Shown: positions 33,537-45,586, counted from the stretch's first letter. The stretch: 64,000 nt of DNA from Tulasnella sp. 424 (GCA_019633425.1 WSUB01000023.1:254961-318960); one strand, 5' to 3'. Program-made: numbers and translations. The notes: generated by a model from the sequence alone, not told the origin.

Positions 33537-35910
33537 TCAAATGCTCGTGGAGATGAGACTGATATCCATAGACGCGGGAGAGGAGGGGGTAAGCCAACGA
33601 GAGATATGTGCTTCGTCCTCGGAACGACCGAGCCGGGCATAAAGATTTTTGGCAGCTACATAAAATGAAGCGGCCTCCGGCTTGCGTTTTTGTCCGCGGT
33701 GGACGTCGCCGAGTCCACGGAGCGCATTCGCTCGTCCCTGGTCATCGCCAGTTCGAGAGAAGGCGTCTCGGGCACTGGCGAACGATTCTTCGGCCTCAAC
33801 GTACTTCGCTTGAGCATAGTAGACGTGTCCCAGTCCCAGGAATGTGTTGGCTCCACCTTGGTCATCACCGATGCGAGCGTAGATGTTCCGCGCTTGGGTG
33901 TAATGCTCTTCGGCCTGGGTGTAGTTAGATTGAGCACAGGAGATGTCTCCTAGCCCGTCTAACGCGTTTGCTCGACCCAGTTCGTTGCCGATGCCAGCGT
34001 GGATGTCTCGCGCTTGGATGAAGGACTCCTCAGCCTCGACGAATTTGGATTGAGCATAGTAGACTTCTCCGAGCCCATTTAACGTGTTCGCTCGACCTTG
34101 GCTGTTGCTGATTCGAGCATAAATATTTTGCGCTTGCAAGAGGTACGTTTGGGCCTCGGCGTATTTGGATTTGGCACTGCAGATGTCTCCTAGCCAATCT
34201 AACGAGTTTGCATGGCCCCGGTGATTGCCGATGCGAGCGTAGATGTCGGCCGCTTGGACGAATGACTCCTCTGCCTTGTCGTCTGCGCATTGAGCATAGT
34301 AAACCGATCCCAGCAGGCTCAAAGCCGCCGCACTTGTTTCTTGATCTTTGTCACCGCCTACGGTATCCAGTGCCTGGCGGAAAAAAGAGATGGCCTTCTC
34401 ATGATTGTTTTTGGCATGTTCCAAACGACCCATTTCTAATAAAAGCTTGGTAGAAGGAATTTTGGAGCCTATTGGGATTGTAGACGGCTACGAGGTAACG
34501 GCCATTAGAGACCTTTGTAACAGACCATGACCAAGACTCACCAGCCATCCCACCTCCCTATGGCACTGAGCAGCTTTTGGCCTTCCGTTAGGATCGAATT
34601 TCCAGCAATCGCTCATCAGACTACAAAGCCTGACGACTTGCGCCAGCTGCGTCTCCTCACGAGCCTGAGGAACTTTCCCCTGAAGCACCTTTAGCGTTAG
34701 AGGTCCTTCCGAATAAACGTCGGGAAACGGCAGTTTATCCGTCATAATCTGTGCAGTAATACGTCCGCTAAATGAGTAATCACGCTGGCAAACTTGCAGT
34801 TCCCAAACCTCGCTCACCTCCCAACATACCCATCCGGCTGACCAGATGTCGCTTGGTAAACCAGGGGGATCTTCTTCTTTCACGACCTCAGGAGCCGCCC
34901 AGCGAAGGGACCAAGCAGGTCCTGTCAATGTTAACTCATCCCCGATAATATCGACATCGATACAAGGCCGGGTGGCAGTTGGAGCCGCTGGCGCAAGCGG
35001 AACACTCCCATTGGAAGCCGCACGGCTTGCCAATTTGTTTACAGTGCGAGCCGAGCCGAAGTCCGTAATGACTGCGCGAGATGACGAGGTGGCGAGAATG
35101 TTCAACTATAGCATCGCCGGGATTTGATGAGTTAACAGTCCCCTATCGCAGACCAGCCAACCCACCGACTTAAGATCCCCATGATAGATCGGCGGCTCGC
35201 GCGTGTGAAGGTACTTAAGACCCGCGAAGGTATCCTTAATCTGCGATATATAAGACTTGTTGGCCTGACCTGATCCTTAACTCGATGACGAATTATCACT
35301 TACGAGGGAAAGCCGTTCGGGAATTTCCCATTCTCCCGATGCAAGGAACTCCCGGACGTTCCCATTCGATTCCCAAGACAGAATTATCCAAGCTTTATCG
35401 TGTTTGAAGTCTTCAACGAACCCGATCAATTGGACGATATTTTCGTGAGACAGGGCTGCCAACATTTCCACTTCATTCACAAACTCCTGATAAACGATCC
35501 TTCAGTGCCAAAGCTAGTAACGAAGTAGCGATAATATTACTTTCGAAAATTTCTCCTTGTTTGTGTCGTGGCTGCACCGAACCTTCTTCACTGCCACTCG
35601 TTTACCGCGTGCCTGCTTGTTCCGTTTGAAGTGCGCTCGGACCACTTCAGCTTTGCCACCACATCCAATAGGCGTTGCGGTGCTCCTAATGGAGACGGGC
35701 CGGATTCGATACTTCGATAGACGGTCCAGTCTCTCTTTCTAATCCATGCTCTAGTCAGTCTTTCGGCCTCTCGTGGATGTCAATGCGCCTGGGACAGACC
35801 ACTGAGAGCTTCGTTCTCGCTACCGAAGGCACTCTATCGATGCCTATTTGACCTGAGGTAGGTTCGTCGGATTGAGCCTGGCTGAAAGCGTCAGCTTCAT
35901 GCGAGTCCAT
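33537..35910 (-). CDS. protein kinase-TPR fusion protein, copy 1
   Basis: Kinase domain followed by tetratricopeptide repeats, about 650 residues. Kinase: RLDRLSKYRI, degenerate P-loop IGCGGKAEVV, VAVKKV (Lys), EMLAALSHENIVQLIGFVED, LSWESNGNVREFLASG, YHGDLKSLNIL (HGD instead of HRD, catalytic Asp kept), ITDFGSAR, LTGPAWSLRWAAPEV, DIWSAGWVCWEV, and CSLMSDCWKFDPNGRPK. After an intron near 34456-34537 come MGRLEHAKNNHEKAISFF and six 40-residue TPR units (for example ANTLNGLGEVYYAQSK, ANALDGLGDISCAQSN). Its repeats are more diverged from each other than those of copies 2 and 3. Start MDSHEADAF at 35910 is tentative because the first splice is weak. A regulatory or receptor-type role is plausible; substrate and ligand are unknown. 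Confidence 0.8.
33655..34330 (-). repeat. TPR-coding tandem repeat, 120-bp period (copy 1)
   Basis: Six in-frame units of 120 nt, each containing a form of gcgagcgtagat on the plus strand. They encode AEESF.QARDIYARIG-type helices. Coding repeat, diverged. Confidence 0.8.
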
Positions 35911-36859
35911 CAAGGGGTTGAGCAAGATCCGCTGGATCCTACGCGAGATGGGAGGAAAGATGGGTACCGGAAGGAGGAAGTTCTTGAAGTCAGAGTGACC
36001 AAATGAGGGGTCAGAGAGGGCGCTTTATAAGATCGTAGTCAGGATCGCACTGCCCCTCGTACGCGGAGGCCGCCAACACTGCTTTAGAAGTTACCCGTGT
36101 GTGATTCTCGCGTCGTTAGGTCACTGGGAAGACCCTCAATTGAGATAGTATGATGGTCGCGCAGTAAAGGCACTATAGGTGTCTGGTCGGAATTCCCACC
36201 GGGAGTGTAGCACAATTCCCGCCGGCTGAAACGGCAATGGTGGAAAAAACGTGAAGGGCCAAAGGCGAAAATCGCAGTCACTACGCTTCTGCCACCCCCT
36301 TTCAGCTACTTTTTCGACGAAGCGAAGACCATACTCCCCTTTCGCCGCACGTTTCGTCCTTTCGAAGTCCGTCAAAAACGCGCACCATACCACCGTTCCC
36401 ATGGGCATGGTTGCCAGCAAAAAAGTCTATGTACGCTCCGTCTCCCGTTTCGCAGCCATCTCGTTTTCTGAAGACTTTCAGGCCATCATCTTTGCGTTAT
36501 CCAGCTTGGCACTATCGCTTCGGTGGTCATTCGTGTGGGATCCTTGCGTAGTTCGCTCACCAGGAAAGCCCTCAGTCGGGATGTGATCGTCGGGCCGGAG
36601 TACTCCTAGTGTCCGTTGGACTTCTCTCTCGCCGTTTTACCGGTTTTGCCCCACCCCTGGAGTCTGGGACGACTGTCGCGTGGCTCAGGTAAGCGACTCG
36701 GCATCGAATGGAGATGCAGAATATCCCATGGGCCGTTCAGTCAGAACGCGCGGGGGCCGCAGAACGCAAATTTACCGATGAGAGTATAGATTTCATGTAC
36801 TCGATTGGAGAGCTCATTGGCCTCTTAATATTTGTACTGTGCACCACAGACACTTACTA
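35911..36859. other. intergenic region between kinase-TPR gene and pseudogene
   Basis: About 0.95 kb. Upstream flank of copy 1. A minus frame of 94 codons (36136-36420) has no recognised family. No gene is supported. Confidence 0.35.
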
Positions 36860-37760
36860 ACATCTCAAACGTAAGTTTGCTTAGCCCTTGTCATCGCCAA
36901 TCCAAGGGTAGATGTCCTTCGCTAAAGCATCAGACTTAGCTGCCTCTACGAACTTAGACTGAGCATAGTAGAACTCCTATAGTAAGTACATATGCATGCT
37001 CTTCTAATTGCTTTTAGTCTTTTTTTTTTTCGCGCGCAATAGTATCAAACGCTTGCTGTGAGAAAGACGCGGCGTCTCCGAGACGACCCCAGCAGTGGTG
37101 CGTGCGATCCATTTGTAACAAAATCTTATTAAAAGCGACTTTGTGGCCTAAAGGCGGTCCACATAAAAGGGGGTTGACGGCTGCAAAAGCAGGTACATCA
37201 GGAATTTTCGTTACTCAGCGAGGACAAGACTCGCCATTTATTGAACCTCATCACAACACAGAGAAGCGCTCGGCCAATCTTGGGGATTAAATGCCTAACA
37301 GTCGGTCATCAAACTGCAGAGGCAGATGACTTGCGCAAGCTGCGTGCTTCCGCGAATCGAAGGAACTTTTCTTCCCATTCTACTAACGGAAGAAACTCGA
37401 GGACGTTCCCATTCGGCTCCCAAGTCAAGGCCATCCAAGCCCTGTCGTGTTTGAGGTCTTCGACGAATTCGATAAATTGGACAATGTTTTTATGGAACAG
37501 CCCAGGGAACATTTCCACTTCATGAGCAAACTCCTACAGACCAATCCATCAGCGAATATCGTCTTCGTTCTACGAAAGAAGTTTTTCTTGCTGCGCGAAA
37601 GGCAAAGACACAGAAAGGAGCCGTTCGTGCCGACAGCATTCCGGAGATTGGGGTATTCGGCGAGCCTCCTCTGATTCGCTCAGCCGGGCCTTCCATTCCT
37701 AAAGCATGACAATATCTTGGCGCCACCCCCACAGGGTGAGCTGCGGACAAACTATGGAAC
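36860..37760 (-). pseudogene. collapsed kinase-TPR pseudogene
   Basis: Remains of a fourth kinase-TPR gene, in the order expected on the minus strand. Near 37520-37740: a poor P-loop region with stops. At 37380-37520: FAHEVEMFPGLFHKNIVQFIEF, then EDLKHDRAWMALTWEPNGNV and LEFLPLVEWE (N-lobe). Near 37375 it jumps directly, with a frameshift, to KVPSIRGSTQLAQVICLC and SLMTDC (late C-lobe), so the catalytic loop, DFG and activation segment are deleted. The stop after SLMTDC is in frame. At 36890-37090 a broken TPR fragment follows (FYYAQSKFVEAAKS, DIYPWIGDDKG; LLGRLGDAASFSQQAFDT). It is clearly non-functional and closest in wording to copy 1. Confidence 0.8.
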
Positions 37761-37898
37761 TCAGTCGATCCAGTCCAAGGTAAAGCGCGCGATAGGAGTC
37801 ACTTGCATTGATAACTTTTTACTATTTTCAAACTAAGCCGTCGATTTAGAAGGTGACGCAACTCCCAGATTTTCTGATACCCCTCAACTCATTCCGAG

Positions 37899-38485
37899 TC
37901 AGGCCGCTCTGGGGCGGAACGATCCGTCAACAAAGTCAAAAACCGATACATCGGCAAGGAATGGGCCAGCTATGGCCTGTTAAGAAAAGGAGTTTCGCCC
38001 ATATCAGGGCCTCATGAGCGATATCGCAGGGGCGGGCGATAAAGTCCCTGGCATTACCTTGAAATCCTTATGTACCGGGTCTGTATTGATATAATAATCC
38101 AAGTCTGGTTCACTCTGCGAATAGGTTGGCTCCCAAGCATCAGCCTGACGCCATGGTCACTGAGTCATGGACGAACATGGAACGCTACTACGAACGAGTG
38201 CTGTGCAAAGAAAGGATTGAGCCGGGATCATCCTTGGGTTATCTGGTTTCGCTTAAAACGCACGTCATAGCATTTATCGTGATCCTTCTCTCGGGTGACG
38301 TTCGACCCTGCTACCAGAGAGGCAATATACGGCTTTCCAGTGGTTTCCGATAAACAGGTGTGAGCCAGCTCTTGAAATCGTCTCGCTACCAAGCCTCTGT
38401 TCTCGTCGGATGTTTCCCACTTATACTTGAATTGAACGATATGGATGACCAAGCCCGGGGCCGATGCAGGGGAGTCCGTAGCCAT
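37899..38485 (-). CDS. stress-responsive A/B-barrel (Dabb) domain protein
   Basis: Small protein of about 130 residues whose exons are too short to stand out alone. Exon 1: MATDSPASAPGLVIHIVQFK, then RFQELAHTCLSETTGKPYIA and GSNVTREKDHDKCYD. GTGCGT..CACAG leads to HSFVVAFH. A GTTCGT..CGCAG intron leads to SEPDLDYYINTDPVHKDFK. GTAATG..AACAG leads to AIAGPFLADVSVFDFVDGSF and RPRAA, then TGA at 37899. Spliced this way, it has the full dimeric ferredoxin-like Dabb layout (HIV.F, FVV.F, D.YY..DPVH..F, C-terminal V.DF). Dabb proteins include stress-induced proteins and some polyketide cyclases; substrate unknown. An in-frame extension to 38794 exists but lacks domain character. Confidence 0.8.
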
Positions 38486-39533
38486 GGTGGTTCTGTTCGG
38501 AGCGTAAAGTAGCGGGTGGCTGTGGGATTTGGCGATCTTTGTGGTGCGCACACGCACGGGTTTTAGCTTGGGATCTCCGAAGTTCGCGCAATCGGACTTG
38601 GGCTGACACCGGAACAGCCGAATATATTGAGCAGTGCGCAGTCTGAGGCGGAAATTTCTGGATCTTTGTGTTCGAATAAAGGCATATTGAGCGATTTCCC
38701 CGTACGCTTTTGGAGGGAACTCTAAAGGCATTCGGGGTCGGGCAAATGTGTATGTGTGACCAGGGGTACAAGTACTCCCGACACCTCCTAGCATTTATTT
38801 CAAAGTCAGGGGACCAACGTAACGAGCTTCTAGATAGATTTACTGATTAATAACAACATATATATATAGGGAGTCCCTTGCTTCGCCGTAGATTGTTGCA
38901 CATGGTACAAATCTGGGTACCACTGTACACGGCATTGAGCACGTGACGAGGAATTGCCCAGCTGCATGTGGTCTTCCGTCGAATAGAAGAGAAGATTGGC
39001 TCAGCCTAGCGCACAATGAAACAGGCTGTTCGGTATGGGAGCTCAAGGTGAGCTCTTGCGCACTTAAGCCGCAGTAACAAGCTTTGCGTAGCGGTGGCGG
39101 TGATCGAGGACCTGTCACAAGTGTTACGCGTTACAAATGCAGATGAATTTGTGACCGCACATCTCCTAAGCAAAGGCCGCTTCCCTGACTTTTGGCTCTG
39201 CCCACTTCCGCTCTCTCGTTTTCTCCTCCCCCCAACCTCCTCGCCAATCTCTGGTTGTTGTCCTTCCTGTCCTTCAAATGCCCATATACCTCCTTTGACT
39301 CAACCACTTCAACTTCTGCCCCTCCTTTGACTCTCTCGTTTCCCTCTGCTCTCTCCGCCCTCTCCTCCTCCGGATTTCATTTTAGACTGCAATACCAGTG
39401 GAGCAGCCCATTCGTTGGCCTTGAAAGCATCAGACCCACACTCGTCGACGTTGGACCCCATTCAAACGTCAAGCTAACGCTTTCTTGTCGGGGGATCAAC
39501 GCTGCCAGAATTTCCCCGACACTATGGCCGACG
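38486..39533. other. divergent intergenic/promoter region
   Basis: About 1 kb between the Dabb gene and the 4-TM gene. A strongly C/T-rich stretch at 39190-39400 on the plus strand precedes the 4-TM gene start, as in many basidiomycete promoters and leaders. A short (at)n run lies near 38860. No gene seen. Confidence 0.4.
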
Positions 39534-41582
39534 ATCGTCGACGGAGGCAGCCCCTTCCACCCCTACCACCCCTTGCCCAATATCCTGTAAATCTTCCTTT
39601 CAATCCCGCCGCAAGTCAAGAGCCATTACCAGCTTTACCACCCCCAGTCGCTTCGTCTTCGCGTCATCAAACTCGTCATCCCCAAGTTGCCTCTCCAAAG
39701 CAGGAGCGCGTCGCACCCAGACGACCTCAGCCAGTAGAGGAGGACTCTCCAGCACGCGAACAGCCGACCCGCTACTACTTGCTCTCTCTATTCCATGCTG
39801 GTGTCACTGTCATAATCGTTGGATGGTCTATCTTCTGTCTTGTGCGCTACTCGACAGCCATAAGGGGTGAGTTTCGCTTTCAAAAGCCTCCGAAGAAGTC
39901 TGTCTAACGAATGAGACAACGCCTTGGTTCCATTTTCCCAACACCTCCTAGACCATGGAGATGATCCTCAGAGACGACGATATGCCATTGCTTTCACCGT
40001 TTTCTCGGCTTTAGCCTTGCTCATTTTTTCAGTCAACCTTAGTAGAGCGCTCAGGGTAAGTGCACCCTTATCCCGTTTCCGGTCACACTAGCAACCCGGT
40101 CGTCGATCTATTCAAGGAAGATCTCTGACACCTTCTTTTTCCCCCTTCTGGCTTTTTTTGATGGTCACCGTCTACACGAAAACCCTGCCCAAAATGGACT
40201 TAACCATTCGCAGCTTCCACCCCATTTCCACACAGTCCAACAAGTTGTCCTCTTCGTCGGATCTGTTTCGCTCCTGACACCCACACTGTTCAACCTTGCT
40301 TTCGTTTCGTTATGGCATCATCGCTCACCAACGCGGTCGACCATGTCCCTTGTCGGTCAGTGCCATTGGGACATTGACGTCGTGTGGGGAGGGCGAAGCG
40401 GGCAATGCGATGAGGGTTCTGCCGGATATGGCGGGTGGCTTGCTGGCGCCATCGTTCGCTTTGTTGTCACGCTGCTCTTTTTGGTGGGTGCAAAGTGCCA
40501 TTTTCAGTATAAAGTATTCATCAATTACTCCGTTTTATCAGCTTGCTTGCCACTGGTTGACATGGCTAATCGATTACGACGGTCGTCCACATTCAACGTC
40601 AGGTCATCGGCCTCGATCCCAGTCCACCGCTTCGCTCATGAACTCGAACAAAGCCAGAAGGGGTCGACAGCCATCTCAACCTACCCCGTTTACCACATCT
40701 TCCGCATCATCAAGTCAAGGTCACCGAAGAACGTTTTCATCTTCCAACACAGCGCACGCACAGAGCCCCAGCTCACTGACCTATGTTCCAAATCATCTCA
40801 CCCGACCCGCCATGTCCCCAACAAGTATAGGCAAGTCCCCGTCCAAAGGGTACGGTGATGGCACGCCTAGACCGTCAGGGTCGTCGAACAGTCACGACCC
40901 GCCAGTTGGCAGGCTCAGTCCTACATCAGACATCTCGGATTACTACTCGGACGTCGACGATGGAGGGGACTTGAATCGCTTCGCGGCGAACTTCCGCACA
41001 CTGGTGGAACGGGTTTCTCGGGAGACTGAAGATGGTGCGAGGTTACCGGCCCCGATATACAACTTGACCCGACCGCAGATCGGTCGGACCACTCCCCCTA
41101 CCGCGTACGCTCCTCGTCGCAGTCCCTCACCTCGCAATTCAGGATCAAGGCGCTCTTCGTTCGGACAAGACGGCAACGGAGCAGGTCCATCAAGCCCCCC
41201 GCCTCAGGGGGCAGCAGCATCTCAAGCCGAATCGCACGCTCAAATGCAACACGACTTGCTCCAAGCTCACCGTCTCATGCTTCTCGAGCAAGCGATGCGA
41301 GCCGAGTCTTACGAGCACGTCGTGGTGCTTGGCGGCGCTGTCCGTCGAATGAGCACCATCGCGAGCGTCGCTGATCAGAGCGAACGCGGCGAACCTCCGT
41401 GGACTCCAACGAGCGGAGCTTCGAGCTACGCCACTCCGATGGAGTTGACGCGAAGTCCTACCTCCAGTACAGCCAGGAGTGGGAGGAGGAATCCCATGTC
41501 CAGACATACGGTTACTCCGCCGCCAGGCGTTGGGCTGCTCACCGACTCGTTCCAATCCGAGCGAGGGCATTATACAGATTGA
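39534..41582 (+). CDS. four-TM membrane protein with long disordered C-terminus
   Basis: About 585 residues in four exons (ATG 39534; introns near 39866-39951, 40055-40213 and 40480-40541). The N-terminal 80 residues are Pro/Arg-rich. Membrane segments: LLSLFHAGVTVIIVGWSIFC, AIAFTVFSALALLIFSVNLS, VVLFVGSVSLLTPTLFNLAF, and AGAIVRFVVTLLFLLACHWL. The remaining 330 residues are Ser/Pro/Arg-rich and probably cytosolic, with many potential phosphorylation sites and a helical patch QMQHDLLQAHRLMLLEQAM. It resembles hypothetical integral membrane proteins of basidiomycetes. No named family is recognised. Confidence 0.75.
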
Positions 41583-42862
41583 TGCCCCTCTATCTCAATA
41601 TCCGCCTTACAATCTCCCGACCTTTCTCTTCAATATTCTCTTATTCTCCCGCTGACTGGATTCCGGCTTGTTGTGTTTTGTTCATGATGGCTTTCCGCTT
41701 CCCCGGCTCTTCTCCCCGACTCTTGCAACCCCCGATAAATATTCATGTGGAAATCTCTCCCCCGTTTCTTGGCCCCACCTGACGCCACTCGAACGAACGA
41801 TCTTGGCTTGTTTTCCTTTTTTTTTCGATAAACTAGAACTTTCTCTCCTTTGATGTCTTATTCATCCCAAATTCGCCCAAGCCGTCTCCTTCCCCTTTCC
41901 TCCACCCCCTCGCTTTTCTGGTCTCCCCCCTCCCTTCGACCATCTTAACCCCGCGCGCATTCGATCGACCCAATCCCCTTTGACTCCTTCGTTCTCTCTA
42001 GCACCCCATGGTTCACCGACTGCGGATGTGTTTTCTCTTTTGCTTTTTTCTTTTTATTCTTTTTCCGAGGTCCAAGAGACTTCCCCCAACGTTCGTTTTC
42101 CCGCCCGAAAAGGGCTTGCTGTATCATTACATTCCTTTTTCGGTTACATACAAACACAAAGAACCTACGTACAACCGAGCGTTTTTTTTCCTGAGAGTGA
42201 GGGGAGTGTGGATGGACCGAGTTACATTGTTTTGTTTTTTTTGGTCGATCGCGTTTGCATGGTGAAGGGGGAGGGATATGAGCTTAGTAGTGGTACAAGG
42301 GTAGGAGAGAAGAGTGAGATGGTCCAACAGAAGATAGTAGGAGATTGTCACACAGAAATTTTCAAGAGAAGGTTTTTCCTTCATCTTCGAATATGCAAGG
42401 CGAACGCGCCCTCATACCCACAGTATTCCAGCTGAGTGACGGTATCCCGCCATCTTCCGACAAGGTTCCCTCCGGAGAGAACATACCCTCGGTAAAGCCA
42501 TCTACCCCTGTCGTGCGCTGTTTGGGTTCCCGGTTGCGGTTGAAGGGCGGATCCGATGGGTGCGCAGTGCGCGTAAATGACCCGTCCAATGAGACATGGT
42601 CATTTTGCGAAGGTCGGTGGACGTCGGGGGTCGTCCCGAAAGGGGGGTCCAGGAGGGCCAGCGAGGATAGGAGGTTGAGTGGGGTGGAGGGCGAGTCGAA
42701 ACCATGAGCCAAGGCCGGACCGCGCGTCGAGGTGGCGAGTTTCCACGTTCATGAAGGAGCCAGAAGCGGGGCGGAATAAGCGAAGATAATAAAAAGAAAA
42801 AGTGATCGACCTCCTATCAGTATCGGCTCAACCTTTAAAAGGTGGAAGAACACCCAAAAAAG
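41583..42862. other. long convergent 3' region
   Basis: Pyrimidine-rich sequence (T runs at 41818-41827, 42035-42063, 42183-42240) after the 4-TM gene. It probably includes a long 3' UTR. Minus frames around 42362-42712 continue the F-box gene's strand but no join to it could be justified. No gene is supported. Confidence 0.4.
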
Positions 42863-45104
42863 CTAAATGAAATCCACGTTCTGTGGTGGTGACGCACCTG
42901 AGCTATCAGCCGGGTCGATCCCATCTGACCCACTATAATCTTTGAGCACCGTGACAAGTCCATCCCACTGTCGGACTCTGCCGCGTAACGTGAAGGGACC
43001 CCAGGCGCTATGCCCCGAGCCGGTAATAAGCGTGTCGAGAATGCGTTCGTCGTCTTCGTGCTCTGGAGAATCGGTGGTGGAATGGTTCGAGTTGGAGTTG
43101 TGGTTGTGGTGGTTTTCGGAACCTAGACCGTTATTGAGAGACCCGTTGCTCATTGATGGAGATGACATTTCGGATAGGCGGGAGGATTGCCTGAGAAAAC
43201 CCCCCGAAAGGTTAGCGAAAGATGTACATGCGGAGAAACGTTCTTAGCACCCCGGATGTACACCTACTTGTAGAAAAGACATCCCGGTTTCCCAGCTTCA
43301 TGCACCTCTAGTCCTCCAGGTACCTCTACAAACCGACACCCAACGGGGAGGTGTGCGTTTAAAGCATGTCCGATGGGGAGCGGCTCGATGGCAGTCGTGT
43401 CCACCGGCGAACGCCGGGACCTCATCAAGGGTGACATCCTCGACGAGGACGAAGAGGCTTCCGGCGACGACCTCATCGCGGTCGACTCCGACTCGGCTCT
43501 CTTTCGGTAGGCCTCTGTCGCAGCTCGAGTTAAATGGTATTCATTGACTTTCCAAACTTGAGGTTGTTGACCGCCGAGTAGCTCGTCGACCTTCACGATA
43601 GGTGGGAGTTTGTAACCGACTAGCATGTCGCGGTACTGGTCGAATTCAAGGAACTGAAGATCCTCGCGTAAGCATTTGAAGCTTGCACGGAACAAAGTGA
43701 AGTATCTCCTACGTACCGTAAATCGACCCTCCCACACCCCTGCGAAAGTACCGGGGGGGTAGAAGGACTCTCCAGGAGGTAAAGACCTGATATACGGATT
43801 CAAGCAACTCGTCAACCTCCTAAAATCACCGTCATATATCGTCGAATCGTCCGTCGTCGCGTAGTAGTTCACGTCCGTTCCGATCCTCGGAGCGACCACA
43901 GCAGGTCCACTCGGCATGACGGCCGGAGCCGGTCCCGCACCGGTGTTGGTCGGATGATGACCGGCGGCAGCGGCAGCCGCCATAGCGGGTCTCATGCGGA
44001 AATGATAGTCGACTCGAGTGAAGTAGCTGTTGATGGCGGCTAGTGTCATAATCGGAGCGCACATCAACAGTTGACGGGAGAGACACGTGACGGGTTGACT
44101 GTTGTTCTGGAGGTCCAAGTCGGATGCCATGTAGTGCCGGAATTGCCGGTCACGATAACGATTTGGGAGGCGGTGGTTGTTGCCTGATGGGCCGGGTGAG
44201 TCCGATCCGTTTGTTTGCTGCTCGGGTGGGACGGTAACCGGTAGCTCGAAGATGGACCAAGGCGCAAAGTACGAGTCGTAGCGATGTGCACCGAAGACGA
44301 AAGGACGGATGAGACCGGTGTACGTTTCGACTTGGGAGATTGATTCTTTCGCGATCGTGGCTGAGATGATAAGAGAGTGAAATTAACACCGAGCCATTTT
44401 TTATGGCAGTAAAGCGATCGAGTTGAGCTGACCTTCATCTTCTAGCAGATACCCAATCCATATCGCCAACGTCGAATTGACGGTTTCGTTTTGGTAATCG
44501 TATTGCTTGGCTCTCCGGATCAAGAACACGTTGACGTATGCATCAAGGTACGACTGCATCTTTGCGTTCCTAACTATAATAAATTATTCGATTTATTTAT
44601 CGGTCAGATCTATATTTAGACCTCCCAGAATAGTGGAATATTGTGAGAGTGAAAAGACTCACGTTGTTGAACGTTTTTCCCGTCGCTCTCGAGAAGCATC
44701 AAAAACGCCATCCAAAGATCTTCCGTCACATTTGTCTTTCCCCAAGAGTCGATTGGCCAGGAATCTTTTAGATCTCCTTGCTGTTCCCAAGACACGCCTA
44801 CTGAGCGTATGCGCTTGAGGATGGTCCAACGTGTCTTGAGTTGGTCTGCCAAGACATTTGATGTCAGCCAACTTGGACTGAACCTCCTGGCCAGCGCTGC
44901 ATAGTCGAATTGGCAGCGGAATATGCGAGCGAGTAAAGCGCAAGACGTCGACAAGGATTCATGAACGGCCTTGCATGTGAGCAAAAGGGAGTGGAGATCG
45001 CATGGAGGGCCCAATTTGCTGGCTTTTGGGATGAGGACGGTGTGAAAGGCGATCTCGTCGAGGATTTCTGGGGGTATATTTGTGAGAGATGGAGGGAAGC
45101 ACAT
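42863..45104 (-). CDS. large F-box protein
   Basis: About 640 residues in four exons. The N-terminus LTNIPPEILDEIAFHTVLIP and LHSLLLTCKAVHESLS forms the F-box (Skp1-binding). A helical part (YLDAYVNVFLIRRAKQYDYQ, STLAIWIGYLLEDEATIAKE) follows. Then come HRYDSYFAPWSIFELPVTVP, an Ala/Gly/Pro linker, and a conserved-looking beta region (GTFAGVWEGRFTVRRRYFTL, and in the last exon SAWGPFTLRGRVRQWDGLVT). This two-part layout, with the WEGRF and RGRVR..DG motifs, is typical of a group of long basidiomycete F-box proteins. The last exon stops at ASPPQNVDFI soon after RGRVRQWDGL; relatives as I remember them continue further, so the C-terminus may be shortened. Joins: GTGAGT..ATAG giving NVQQLRNAKMQSYLDAY; GTCAGC..TCAG; GTAGGT..CAG. 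Confidence 0.8.
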
Positions 45105-45586
45105 CTTCTTCTCTCCGCCACTTTCGCTCTATTTGCTTAATTTGGGAGCCTGAAGGGGAAACCCGGATCGAGGTAGGGGCGTGGAGAGATAAACCAGGAC
45201 GGGCGATATGCCGGGGATGCGTGGCCAACTGGGGCAAAGGAAGGGAAGGAGGTGGAGGTGCAGCCAATAGGAAATTCAGACTTGGACTGTGACCTCTTGC
45301 TTGCGTAAACATCGGCCGGCCTTCCTCATCCAGCCCAGTAATCACATCTGTGGCCATCGCCGCCAAAGCAACAAAAACCAGCGAAAAGACGACGACGTTG
45401 AGAGAGGGCGAAAAGAAAACAAGAGAAGAGAGCGACGATCGAAAGGAAGCTATCGTACAACAAGGTTATATTGGGTACATTACATAATTTACCATTCACC
45501 GTTTCCAATGTCCACATGTGCGCGCCAAATTGCCATCACTCCCGAATCTCTCCGAGAACTTCTGACACCGTGACCCCCTCAGCCTC
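45105..45586. other. upstream region of the F-box gene
   Basis: Includes a minus-strand frame (to 45366) starting MAAMATDVITGLDEEGRPMF and running through a Pro/Leu-rich stretch into a different frame of the F-box first exon. It could be an upstream exon or uORF of the F-box gene, but no splice was found that links it in frame. Confidence 0.3.

Noticed and set aside
36136..36420. Minus-strand frame of 94 codons as a gene
   Set aside because: No domain, signal or splice support; lies in the spacer between kinase-TPR copy 1 and the pseudogene.
38486..38794. N-terminal extension of the Dabb protein to 38794
   Set aside because: Arg-rich text without domain character; MATDSPAS has a good start context (ACCATGG) directly before the domain.
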